From NCBI GenBank assembly GCA_028277515.1, contig JANQGC010000118.1, positions 1 to 55,288 of the forward strand: a stretch of DNA of 55,288 nt, given 5' to 3'. Origin of the DNA: Anaerolineae bacterium (lineage in GTDB: Bacteria > Chloroflexota > Anaerolineae > Promineifilales > Promineifilaceae). The notes beneath the pieces were generated by a model, which ran no database searches, was not told the DNA's origin, and saw nothing but the letters and a program-made list of their open reading frames with translations. The translations under genes were made by a program, and so were the position numbers. Of the stretch, positions 14,381 to 22,472 are shown one piece after another. Within the stretch, counting starts at the first letter, position 1. The number at the start of each line of letters is the position of its first letter.

Positions 14381-15928
14381 ATGTTACGCGACACTGTTAA
14401 GCATGGAGACATTGTCTTAGAGGTAAAAGGAATCACCAAAAGATTCCCAGGGGTTGTAGCCAATGATCGCGTCGATTTTTCGATAAAGGCCGGCGAAATT
14501 CATGCCATCCTTGGGGAAAATGGGGCGGGAAAAACAACCTTGATGAAAATCTTGTTTGGGCAATACCAGCCGGATGAAGGGGAAATATACCTTGGTGGGC
14601 AGCAAGTGAAATTCCGAACCCCTTTGGATGCCATTGAAATGGGAATTGGCATGGTTCACCAACATCGAAAATTGGTACCCGCACATACTGTTCTAGAAAA
14701 TATCATTTTAGGCCATCCCAGGGCAGGAAATATCCTTAATCTAAAAAGAGCCAGAAAAGAAATTGAGGAGCTCTGTTTGAAATATGGCTTCACCATTGAT
14801 ATGAAAGCCAAGGTTTGGCAGCTTTCCGAAGGGGAAAAACAGATTGTTGAAATTCTCAAGGCATTATATCGAGGTGCTGAAGTTCTAATAATGGATGAAC
14901 CCACGGCCGCATTAACCCCTTTAGAAACAGAAAAACTGCTTAGTTCCATTGAGGCCATGGCCAATGAAGATTTAGCCCTTGTTCCTTTCATCACCCATAA
15001 GCTGCCAATTGTGTTAAAAATAAGCGATCGCGTCACCGTTTTGCGCAAAGGAAAGGTAGTCAGCTGCATTGACACCAATCAAGCCACAGAAAAAACATTA
15101 GCCAATGAACTTGTGGGGCGGGAGTTTATGTTTAATATAAAAAAAAGAAATGTACAGTTGGGAGAGACCATTCTAGACGTAAAAAATCTGTCAGCACGCA
15201 GCGACAAAGAAATTATCGCTTTAAACAATATTTCTTTTTCCATTCGTGAGGGGGAAATTTTTGGGGTTGCTGGTGTTTCCGGCAACGGACAGCGAGAGTT
15301 AGTAGAGGCTGTTGCTGGTCTGCGTCCTGTGGAAGGTGGTCAAGTCTTCTTAAACGGCAGTGAAATCACAAATCTACCCAGCTCTAAAAGATGGAAGCTA
15401 GGCATGGGTTACATCCCCTCAGATCGAAATCATGTAGGCTCCATTGCTGATTTTTCTTTGGTAGAAAATACCACCATGAATTATTACTTTGATGAAGGAT
15501 ATTTTCATCGTGGCGCCCTTGACTACAAAAAATTAAGAAAATTAACGGAAGAAATTATCAATGAATTCAATGTAGCCACCCCAAATGCTGATGTTAAAGC
15601 AAAAAACCTATCTGGTGGGAATTTGCAAAAGTTAATTCTTGCCCGTGTCTTATCAAGAAATCCAAAATTAGTGATTGCAGCTCTCCCTACCCAAGGTCTT
15701 GATATTGGGGCGATTGAATTTGTGCGCAACAAGTTGATGGAAGTTAAAGCGCAGAGAGCTTGTGTTTTGCTTATATCAGAAGATCTTGATGAAATCCTAT
15801 CCTTGAGTGACCGTATTGCGCCTATTTATGAGGGCCAGTTTATGAGTATTGTCCGGCGTGAGGAGGTAAGAAAAGAAGAAATTGGAGCAATGATGGCTGG
15901 AATAAGCGAGGAGGAGGCACGTTCATGA
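14381..15928 (+). CDS. BMP-type ABC importer ATPase (two NBDs, NupO/YufO/RbsA-like)
   Basis: 515-aa duplicated ATP-binding protein that powers import. First NBD: Walker A GENGAGKTT, Q-loop region MVHQHRKLVPAHTV, signature LSEGEKQIVEILKALYRG, Walker B VLIMDEPTAALTP. Second NBD: degenerate Walker A GVSGNGQRELVEA, signature LSGGNLQKLILARVLS and Walker B VIAALPTQGLDIGA, with Leu-Pro replacing the usual Asp-Glu/Gln. This asymmetric pattern is normal for carbohydrate and nucleoside importers of this class. The gene is visibly more AT-rich than its neighbours. The stop overlaps the next start as ATGA. Confidence 0.95.
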   Translation: MLRDTVKHGDIVLEVKGITKRFPGVVANDRVDFSIKAGEIHAILGENGAGKTTLMKILFGQYQPDEGEIYLGGQQVKFRTPLDAIEMGIGMVHQHRKLVPAHTVLENIILGHPRAGNILNLKRARKEIEELCLKYGFTIDMKAKVWQLSEGEKQIVEILKALYRGAEVLIMDEPTAALTPLETEKLLSSIEAMANEDLALVPFITHKLPIVLKISDRVTVLRKGKVVSCIDTNQATEKTLANELVGREFMFNIKKRNVQLGETILDVKNLSARSDKEIIALNNISFSIREGEIFGVAGVSGNGQRELVEAVAGLRPVEGGQVFLNGSEITNLPSSKRWKLGMGYIPSDRNHVGSIADFSLVENTTMNYYFDEGYFHRGALDYKKLRKLTEEIINEFNVATPNADVKAKNLSGGNLQKLILARVLSRNPKLVIAALPTQGLDIGAIEFVRNKLMEVKAQRACVLLISEDLDEILSLSDRIAPIYEGQFMSIVRREEVRKEEIGAMMAGISEEEARS

Positions 15929-17058
15929 GGGTTGGCGGATACCAGATCAAACTGGAAAAACGAATCATTACAACAAACCGCCAGGCTGCAACAATATCGG
16001 TATTAGCTATTGTCGTGGCCCTGGTTTTATTCAGCTTCGTTTTTATTGCTGCTGGTATTAATCCTGTTTCAGCTTATTTAGAGATATTTTCCTTTTCATT
16101 TTTTAATGCTTTTGGAGTGCCTTTAACCATCAACCGCTTTATTTTTCTTTCGTTTTGTACACTTGCCTTCATCGTTCCTTACCGCGCCGGGTTGTGGAAT
16201 ATCGGCATGACTGGTCAACTCTATGCAGGCACATTAGCAGCATATGGACTGCTTCTTGCTTTTGGCGTAAGAGATTTTGGGCGGACCCCACCGCCGGCAA
16301 TCATTGTGCTGCCGGCTATTCTGATTGCAGCAGCGATTGGTGGAGCATTTATCGGATCAATCGCCGGCTATTTAAAGGGGAAATATAGCATCAATGAAAT
16401 TGTAGTTACAATGATGCTTAATTTTATGATGTTCTGGCTGGTTTCTTTTATGATAAAGGACGGTGGGCTATTTATGAATCCGGGAGGTCGTGGTGAGAGT
16501 TTTGAGCTTCCGACATCGTTGCAGATGCCGCTTATTTTTGAAGTCCCTCTCACGATCTTCGTTGCCCTTGGAGCCAGCGCGCTCATTTATTACATGTTCG
16601 CTCGCACGCGTATTGGTTATGAAATTCGCGCTTATGGGAAAAATGTTAAAGCAGCCCAGTATGCTGGGATCAGCAGTTTAAAGATTCCACTTCTCGTTTT
16701 TATCATAGGTGGCGCATTGGCTGGATTAGCTGGTCACCATTATTTCACGGCAGTTCCTGGGGTTTACAAAATCGCCCGAAATTACGCCTTTTTTGGCGAT
16801 CTCGCTTTCTACGGCATTATTTGCGGATTGATTTCTCAAGGCAACCCAATCGCTGCCATTCCGGTCGCTCTCTTATTTGGTGGTTTATCCATTGGCGGCC
16901 GTTTTGTGCAAGGAAAGTTGGGCATGGCCTTTGGGGTGGATTATGCCTTGTTGGGTGTGTTGATGATCACCCTGGTGGCTTTCCAATTCTTTTACAGATA
17001 CAAGATCGTTGTTGCAAAAATTCATGAGGAGAGCGCTGATGTTGGAGTTCTCAGTTAG
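15925..17058 (+). CDS. BMP-type ABC importer permease 1 (NupP/YufP-like)
   Basis: 377-aa inner-membrane permease of the branched-chain-type (BPD_transp_2) fold, with about 9-10 hydrophobic segments. Seen: YRAGLWNIGMTGQLYAGTLAA (the typical substrate-channel motif near residue 90), SINEIVVTMMLNF, and the cytoplasmic segment EIRAYGKNVKAAQYAGIS that couples to the ATPase. It starts within the ATPase stop (ATGA) and overlaps permease 2 by 20 nt, so translational coupling is likely. Confidence 0.94.
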   Translation: MRVGGYQIKLEKRIITTNRQAATISVLAIVVALVLFSFVFIAAGINPVSAYLEIFSFSFFNAFGVPLTINRFIFLSFCTLAFIVPYRAGLWNIGMTGQLYAGTLAAYGLLLAFGVRDFGRTPPPAIIVLPAILIAAAIGGAFIGSIAGYLKGKYSINEIVVTMMLNFMMFWLVSFMIKDGGLFMNPGGRGESFELPTSLQMPLIFEVPLTIFVALGASALIYYMFARTRIGYEIRAYGKNVKAAQYAGISSLKIPLLVFIIGGALAGLAGHHYFTAVPGVYKIARNYAFFGDLAFYGIICGLISQGNPIAAIPVALLFGGLSIGGRFVQGKLGMAFGVDYALLGVLMITLVAFQFFYRYKIVVAKIHEESADVGVLS

Positions 17059-17914
17059 AAGCCTGGATGCTTCAACTATTTTTTTAGTCGCCGGTCTGGG
17101 AGAATTAATAGGGCAGCGATCAGGTGTCCTCAATGTTGGAATTGAGGGTATCATGCTTTTCGGAGCAACACTCGGTTTTATTACCGCACAAACAACCGGC
17201 AGCTATGTCCTCGGTTTCCTGATAGGAATTACCGTAGGTGGATTGTTGGGACTGTTGCATGGATTCTTTTCCATAAGTCTGGGGGGAGACCAAGTCGTGA
17301 GCGGCATGGGTATTTGGATTTTAGGCTTTGGCTTGACTACATACCTTGGTTCTCCATTTACAGGTCCATTAGGCATGGGAAGGATACCAACAATCTTGGG
17401 AATCTCGCCATTTTTCTATGTTGGTGTCATTCTGACCATATTGACCTGGTTTGTACTCACCCGTACCAGTTTAGGCTTGCGCATCCGTTCGGTGGGCGAA
17501 AATCCGGCCGTCGCCGAGGTGTCCGGCATAAATGTGGATAGAACGCGTTATTTTTGTGTCATTTTTGGCGGTATGCTGATGGGATTTGCCGGGTCTGTCT
17601 ACGCCCTCGATTACAATCCGGTTTGGAGTTACAATTTTTTGATGGGTTGGGGATTCATCGCCCTCGCACTGGTCTTTTTCTCGATGTGGAACCCGATGCT
17701 ATTGTTAGGGGGATCCTTGCTGTTTGGCACACTCTGGCAGCTATCGCTCAATCCGCAGCTAGTTTTGCCGGGTGTTTTTTCGCGATATGTCTGGCGTATG
17801 GTGCCCTTTGCCATTACCTTAGGGGTTCTGATGATAATGTCAACCAGGTGGTTTAGAAATAAATGGGGGGCGGCCAAGCCGGAAGCTTTGGGCCAGCCTT
17901 ATGTCAGGGAATAA
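17039..17914 (+). CDS. BMP-type ABC importer permease 2 (NupQ/YufQ-like)
   Basis: 291-aa membrane protein of the same fold as its neighbour. Seen: LGELIGQRSGVLNVGIEGIMLFGA, GGDQVVSGMGIWILGFGLT and the coupling segment RIRSVGENPAVAEVSGINV. In-frame starts exist at 17009 and 17024, but ATG 17039 has GAGGAGA at 17025-17031 and gives the normal short N-terminus. It is the last gene of the importer operon; a bidirectional terminator follows. Confidence 0.94.
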   Translation: MLEFSVRSLDASTIFLVAGLGELIGQRSGVLNVGIEGIMLFGATLGFITAQTTGSYVLGFLIGITVGGLLGLLHGFFSISLGGDQVVSGMGIWILGFGLTTYLGSPFTGPLGMGRIPTILGISPFFYVGVILTILTWFVLTRTSLGLRIRSVGENPAVAEVSGINVDRTRYFCVIFGGMLMGFAGSVYALDYNPVWSYNFLMGWGFIALALVFFSMWNPMLLLGGSLLFGTLWQLSLNPQLVLPGVFSRYVWRMVPFAITLGVLMIMSTRWFRNKWGAAKPEALGQPYVRE

Positions 17915-17945
17915 GGAGTTAAGGAATCTAAAAATTTAAAAATAT

Positions 17946-17974
17946 AAAGCCGCGAATTTGTTCGCGGCTTTTTT
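17946..17974. terminator. Bidirectional intrinsic terminator
   Basis: AAAGCCGCGAA - TTTG - TTCGCGGCTTT, a perfect 11-bp stem, followed by T residues on the plus strand and by a U-rich tail on the minus strand as well. It serves the importer operon (+) and the convergent SPFH gene (-). Confidence 0.88.
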
Positions 17975-18014
17975 GTTCATGATAATTTCGATATTCGAGA
18001 AATCCGATTCCTCT

Positions 18015-19091
18015 TTACCCAGCCAGGAAAGCCTCCATGTTGGCTTTGCTAATGCGATAAGCGTTGCCGATTTTGCGCGCTTTCAAATCACCCGCTTCAA
18101 TCGCGGCCACGACATCTTCTTTGGAAACTTGAAGAATGGCCGCTGCCTGGTCAGGCGTCATCACGTCAGGCATGCTCGCTGTTTCAGATGGTTGTCCTCC
18201 GGCCGCTTGTTGGCCGGCTACCGCCGCACCTTGCTGCTGTTGGTTTAATAACTGCTGCTGCATCAACTGCTGCTGGTTCATCGCTCCGATGCCCATAGCT
18301 CCTAAGCCAACTTCGGCTAAGCTTCCGCCACCGGAAGGATTTGCCGCAGCTTGCACCAGGGCGTCCGCCTGCTGCTTGGCCACATAGCTGGTTCCATATC
18401 CCATATTGGTGACCACCTCCAAAGAGTTGGGATGCAGTCCCATGACGATATTGAAATCGAGCAAACTCATGCCGATGGCGTCGAATTCTTCCTGCAATAG
18501 GCCAACAAGCAGATCGTTGAGTTCTTTGGTGAAGGATTGCAACTGCGCCGGCCCAAGATTTTGTTCTACGGCCAATTCGCTGAGCTTATCCTGGATCATT
18601 ACACCGAGCATGGGATCTAAACGGGATTTGATGTCATTCTGGCGCACACTGTTGCGGAAGGCGTCCATAGCGTTGAGGAAACGCCAGGGATCTTTCACCT
18701 TGGCAACGTAGGTGCCGTTACCGCGCATGGCGCTGGCGCCAGGCATGCGTTGTGGATGTTCGACAATGATGGGGTTGACGGTTCCCCAACGGAGCGTCAT
18801 ATCCGTCGCTTTTACGAAATAAATATCGGCCGTAAATACATTTCGTCCGCCGAATAAGGCCCCTTCCAGAAGGTTGGTTAAGAAGGGCACGTTCTCCGTG
18901 GTCAAGGTATAGCGACCAGGCTCGAAAGTGCCCATCGCCTCACCGCCACGCACAAAGACGGCCATCTCGCCTTGATTAACGACGAGTTGAGAGCCAAGTT
19001 TAATATCTCCCGGTCCCCCAGGAGGGAACTTCTGAACAATCTCGTCTTTACCCCAGGAATCCACATAAACTGCATCAAAAACTTTTGGCAT
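18015..19091 (-). CDS. SPFH-domain protein (YdjI/Band_7_1-like) with C-terminal excisionase-type HTH
   Basis: 358 aa. Seen: an N-terminal SPFH-type beta-rich domain (VVNQGEMAVFVRGGEAMGTFEPGRYTL style, about 1-180), a helical region (about 180-250), a Gln/Gly-rich low-complexity linker (QQQLMQQQLLNQQQQG) and a C-terminal 50-residue HTH_17/MerR-like module (MTPDQAAAILQVSKEDVVAA, then ARKIGNAYRISKANMEAFL). Relatives such as B. subtilis YdjI act at the membrane with PspA-type stress proteins and usually end in a zinc ribbon; an HTH tail is unusual. The start is ATG at 19091 (GGAGA 7 nt upstream), not the TTG at 19097. It leads into a minus-strand cluster that runs from 22331 down to here. Confidence 0.87.
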   Translation of the reverse strand: MPKVFDAVYVDSWGKDEIVQKFPPGGPGDIKLGSQLVVNQGEMAVFVRGGEAMGTFEPGRYTLTTENVPFLTNLLEGALFGGRNVFTADIYFVKATDMTLRWGTVNPIIVEHPQRMPGASAMRGNGTYVAKVKDPWRFLNAMDAFRNSVRQNDIKSRLDPMLGVMIQDKLSELAVEQNLGPAQLQSFTKELNDLLVGLLQEEFDAIGMSLLDFNIVMGLHPNSLEVVTNMGYGTSYVAKQQADALVQAAANPSGGGSLAEVGLGAMGIGAMNQQQLMQQQLLNQQQQGAAVAGQQAAGGQPSETASMPDVMTPDQAAAILQVSKEDVVAAIEAGDLKARKIGNAYRISKANMEAFLAG

Positions 19092-19162
19092 GATCAAATC
19101 TCCTGAAAACTAAAGTGCAAGCCTTTATTATCTTACACTGCTGTTGTTAGCCTGCTACAATT

Positions 19163-19708
19163 CTAACTGATACCCAACATTACTTCATTTCTTGAATTGA
19201 ATGTTTCGCTGGCGAGTGCCAGATCATCATTCAGTTGGCGAATCGCCGCATCAATATTAGCGCCTTGCGCGGCTGCATTATCCAATGCTTCCACATCTTC
19301 GCCAATTTTATCTACAAATCCCAACATTTGTTCATCAAAAACATAAATGCGAGCCAAATCATCTTCTTTGACTTTTATCGCGTCAAAAAATCCGGCATAA
19401 CCTTGCGGCGCTTCTTTGATTTTGGCAATTAAACCCATCAAGCGATTATCGGCGCGGCCCAGTTTTTCCGCATATTGCATGGCCAGGCTGATGTTCTGGC
19501 TGATTTCATGATGAACGTTGCTTAACTGCAACCGAATTTCATTCAGTTGTTTGGCGATAGTGTCGCGTAAAATCTGGTCGGCATCACGCCGGCGACCCCG
19601 TTCCATATATCCGGAAAGGCCGGGGATCTTCGCCAGCAGTTTGCCTAATGATGTTGATTCTTCACCGGCAATCTTTTCATAAATATCACTCACTTGTTTT
19701 TCACTCAT
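19163..19708 (-). CDS. Coiled-coil protein of SPFH cluster, unknown function
   Basis: 181 aa, soluble, almost entirely helical. Seen: a basic segment after the first helix (GYMERGRRRDADQ), then long amphipathic helices (KQLNEIRLQLSNVHHEISQN and AIRQLNDDLALASETFNSRN). No signal peptide or membrane segment. Its place between the SPFH gene and a zinc-ribbon membrane protein, and its helix-rich build, would suit a peripheral scaffold comparable in role to PspA, but I see no sequence proof of that family. Confidence 0.7.
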   Translation of the reverse strand: MSEKQVSDIYEKIAGEESTSLGKLLAKIPGLSGYMERGRRRDADQILRDTIAKQLNEIRLQLSNVHHEISQNISLAMQYAEKLGRADNRLMGLIAKIKEAPQGYAGFFDAIKVKEDDLARIYVFDEQMLGFVDKIGEDVEALDNAAAQGANIDAAIRQLNDDLALASETFNSRNEVMLGIS

Positions 19709-19757
19709 TATTACACCTCAGAAAATAAATACATTGTTCCAGAAATCATTTACACAG

Positions 19758-19823
19758 AAATTTGACAACTTTTCCCTTGATATGTGGGCGAAAACCATTT
19801 AATAAATGTTGTCAAATTTAGGG
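19758..19823. repeat. Inverted pair of AAATTTGACAAC repeats
   Basis: AAATTTGACAAC (19758-19769) and its exact reverse complement GTTGTCAAATTT (19808-19819) are 38 bp apart. They lie between the coiled-coil gene and the zinc-ribbon gene on the minus strand. A single copy is at 12372-12383. Confidence 0.6.
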
Positions 19824-19844
19824 TAGCATTTCCGGCGCACTCTG

Positions 19845-20360
19845 TTAATCTAAGAAATATTCCGTGCCGCAATAGGGACAACGAATAACGCCCTTACCCG
19901 CCAATTCCACCTGTCCGCCACAATGCTTGCATTGTGTCATTTCTCTTAATTGGCTGGCCTCGGCCGAATAGAGTGTCCCTTCATCCCAATTGATATAACC
20001 GGAATAAAGCCCCATGCCAACCAGGTTATGCAAATAATCATGGACTTCATCTTTACTAGCCTGCATTTCAATCGCCACATCACGAATATCGACCTGGCCA
20101 CGTGCGGAGACAATATTTAGCAGTTCACGTTCTTTGTTCGCTTTGGCAGCAACAGCAGCTTCCTGGCCACCCTTCCAGAGCAGGAAGGCACCGATGCCCA
20201 GTTGGGGTAGTACAAGGACAGCAATGCCCAATACCCAGCCTAAAGTTGCTGCTCCGGCCGTCAAGCTACCTTCGCCCCGGTAGACCCACATCAAGGCAGT
20301 GATGATGATGCCTACGATGATGCCGCCGGCGATAAGAATGATGCCTAAGGTTCGTCCCAT
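19845..20360 (-). CDS. Membrane protein with winged-helix and C-terminal zinc ribbon
   Basis: 171 aa. Seen: two N-terminal transmembrane segments (about residues 5-25 and 38-62), a cytoplasmic winged-helix-like stretch (ERELLNIVSARGQVDIRDVA, then SKDEVHDYLHNLVGMGLYSG) and a C-terminal zinc ribbon CKHCGGQVELAGKGVIRCPYC. ATG at 20360, with AGGAGA about 5 nt upstream, is preferred over ATG 20375. Two membrane helices plus a zinc ribbon resemble YdjG-type proteins, which work with SPFH proteins; this is inference from architecture. Confidence 0.78.
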   Translation of the reverse strand: MGRTLGIILIAGGIIVGIIITALMWVYRGEGSLTAGAATLGWVLGIAVLVLPQLGIGAFLLWKGGQEAAVAAKANKERELLNIVSARGQVDIRDVAIEMQASKDEVHDYLHNLVGMGLYSGYINWDEGTLYSAEASQLREMTQCKHCGGQVELAGKGVIRCPYCGTEYFLD

Positions 20361-20381
20361 TGATTCTCCTTCCATACTCAA

Positions 20382-20423
20382 TAACCGCGAATTCCGATTC
20401 GCGCGAATCGGAATTCGCGGTTA
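20382..20423. repeat. Perfect 42-bp palindrome
   Basis: An uninterrupted inverted repeat centred between 20402 and 20403; the left arm begins TAACCGCGAATTCCGATTCG. It lies between two minus-strand genes, 10 nt after the stop of the DUF2207 gene. It has no loop and no T run, so it is not a classical terminator. It contains two GAATTC sites and one GCGC centre. Confidence 0.9.
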
Positions 20424-20432
20424 CGTTTCTAT

Positions 20433-22331
20433 TTAGCCAAATCCGGCGCTTCCGCCGCCACCTCCGGAAAAACCGCCGCTGAAACCACCACTGAAGCTGC
20501 CGCCCGATCCGCCGCTTCTGGAACTTGGCGGCGTGCTTTTAAGCACGGTTGATGTCGAGTTTAACATGCGAGTCAATCCGGCGGACATACCGCCTAATCC
20601 ACCGGTCAAACTACCGGACATGCCTTCCAAAGTAGGCATTTGGGGTGATGAACCTGACGATCCACTCGACGCTCCCCCCAGCCCGCCATATAAGCCGCCA
20701 TAGTAGGGAATATACCAGCCGGGGATAGGGGTGGTGGGCACGGAAGAGAATTTGCGGATCCAATTGCGCTCCAGGCCAAAGGCTACGGCATAAGCCAGGT
20801 ATTCGGCGAAAATCTCACTGCTCTTTTCAAGATCGGCGTGCCGCTCAATATTCTTGAGGTATTCTTTGAAGGCGTTCCATTTAGCGGCCGCTTCTGCCCC
20901 CTTTGCTGTCTTTTTAGGCATATACCTTGAAGCTAAAATCATGAAGCCAGCCGTGACGCCAAGGGCAATGGGGATACAGACGACGGTGCTCACTGTTTCG
21001 GAGAACAGCGCAGTTAAGGCGATAAAGGAGATGAGCGCGATAGCAAATAGAAAACCGGCAAAACAGCCATAAGATTGTCGCACGCTGTGCGGAGAGGTGG
21101 AAACAAGCCCCTCGTCTACCAATTCCTGGTAAATCATTTTGCGTAAGTTGGGCAGTTTTTTGGCGAACTTATAACGCAAATCGTTTAGCGAACGTTCCTC
21201 TTTACGGCCGAAAAAATCTTTGAGCATTTGCTTCTCGAAAGAGCGCAAGCCCTGGTCCGCTTTTTCTGTGCGGGTGAAAAGATGATCCTTTTTCTTTTCA
21301 GTCATGGTCAAATAACCACGATTGGCCAGATCGATCAGCGTCGAAACAACGTCCTGCATGTCCGCCTTTTCATCGACCAGCGTCCCGACAACGGCCGGAG
21401 GCAGGTTATCCGGCGGCTGGTTGATATAATCGGGCACGACAACCGTTAACTCCGGATCGCGTCCTTTGAGATACCAGAGCAATAATACCAATAAAGGTCC
21501 CCCAACGAGCAGGAGCAGCGCAATTGCTAGGAGGAATAAACCGATTGTGTCACCTACCTGTTGCTGACTATGCCATTGCGGGGTGGGAATATCTAAAAGG
21601 CCAGTCGCAAATTGCGTCCGCACCTCGAAGGATTGCCCTTCGACTAGGGGCTGGGTATTTTCATAAAAAATGGTTTGTCCGTTATCATTTACCTGGGTGA
21701 CGATATCGTCGCTTTGATTATTGTTGCGGTATCCGGCCACGATGTAATCAGAAGTGCCGGTATATCGCTGCGGCTGCACCCCTTCCGGTAGGTGAATAGT
21801 TGCGCTGCTGTTACTGACCAGGCCAGGGTGATCGTCAGGAATGATCGTCCAAAATATCTCGTCGCTTTGCCCTTCCTGGCCAACACCTGTCGCCACGCCA
21901 CCTTCAACCGTATAAGTGAATGTATAGGTGTTTTGACCTAGAGCAGGGGGGAAATACCAGCGAATCGTGACTTCATCACCGTCGTCGCTGACCGTAAATG
22001 TGTAAGGTTCACGGCTGTTGGACTGGGTATAATTAATATCCCCTTCACGCACGGCAATGTTGGTAATGGCGTCATTGCCGCCTTCCTGGCCGGTGCGAAT
22101 GGTGCGGAAGCCAAAGGTAAAAGGCTCGCCGCTGAACTCGATGGTGTGTGTTTCCTCAACCACAAAGTCTCCATCTTCTTGCAGCGTGATGTCGCTTTCC
22201 CAATTTTCCCATCTGAAACTTTTAACCTGGGCTTTAGCAGGTTGGATAACAAGCAATAGAATGATCGTCACGGCGGCCAGAAGGAACGTGCGCCGGGAAT
22301 GGTTGTTGAATGGGGTCATTTCATTTTCCAT
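20433..22331 (-). CDS. DUF2207-family membrane protein
   Basis: 632 aa. Seen: a cleavable-type signal (RRTFLLAAVTIILLLVIQPAKA), an extracellular DUF2207 beta domain (SFRWENWESDITLQEDGDFV onward, to about residue 245), a transmembrane helix (IGLFLLAIALLLLVGGPLLVLLL region), a cytoplasmic segment with a winged-helix-like stretch (LIDLANRGYLTM), a second pair of membrane helices (about 420-470) and a Gly/Ser/Phe-rich C-terminal tail typical of the family. Function is unknown in general. ATG 22331 gives a normal signal peptide; TTG 22364 would run into an upstream palindromic repeat. It is the first gene of the minus-strand cluster ending with the SPFH gene. Confidence 0.85.
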   Translation of the reverse strand: MENEMTPFNNHSRRTFLLAAVTIILLLVIQPAKAQVKSFRWENWESDITLQEDGDFVVEETHTIEFSGEPFTFGFRTIRTGQEGGNDAITNIAVREGDINYTQSNSREPYTFTVSDDGDEVTIRWYFPPALGQNTYTFTYTVEGGVATGVGQEGQSDEIFWTIIPDDHPGLVSNSSATIHLPEGVQPQRYTGTSDYIVAGYRNNNQSDDIVTQVNDNGQTIFYENTQPLVEGQSFEVRTQFATGLLDIPTPQWHSQQQVGDTIGLFLLAIALLLLVGGPLLVLLLWYLKGRDPELTVVVPDYINQPPDNLPPAVVGTLVDEKADMQDVVSTLIDLANRGYLTMTEKKKDHLFTRTEKADQGLRSFEKQMLKDFFGRKEERSLNDLRYKFAKKLPNLRKMIYQELVDEGLVSTSPHSVRQSYGCFAGFLFAIALISFIALTALFSETVSTVVCIPIALGVTAGFMILASRYMPKKTAKGAEAAAKWNAFKEYLKNIERHADLEKSSEIFAEYLAYAVAFGLERNWIRKFSSVPTTPIPGWYIPYYGGLYGGLGGASSGSSGSSPQMPTLEGMSGSLTGGLGGMSAGLTRMLNSTSTVLKSTPPSSRSGGSGGSFSGGFSGGFSGGGGGSAGFG

Positions 22332-22346
22332 TTTGTATACGATTGT

Positions 22347-22405
22347 GTGACAGTTACTTTTCAAGAGCGTTCTTAAGGAAATTTATCAGTTTAAGTGACT
22401 GTCAA
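22347..22405. repeat. Inverted pair of GTGACAGTCAC-type palindromes
   Basis: GTGACAGTTAC (22347-22357) and AAGTGACTGTCAA (22393-22405), about 37 bp apart. The near copy lies 16 nt upstream of the DUF2207 start codon. The same layout occurs at 29049-29106. Confidence 0.65.
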
Positions 22406-22472
22406 CTGACACACCTATTATAAATCAAATTGGACATAATTATAAGTAAAGCACAATTCGCAAGTTCTTTCG

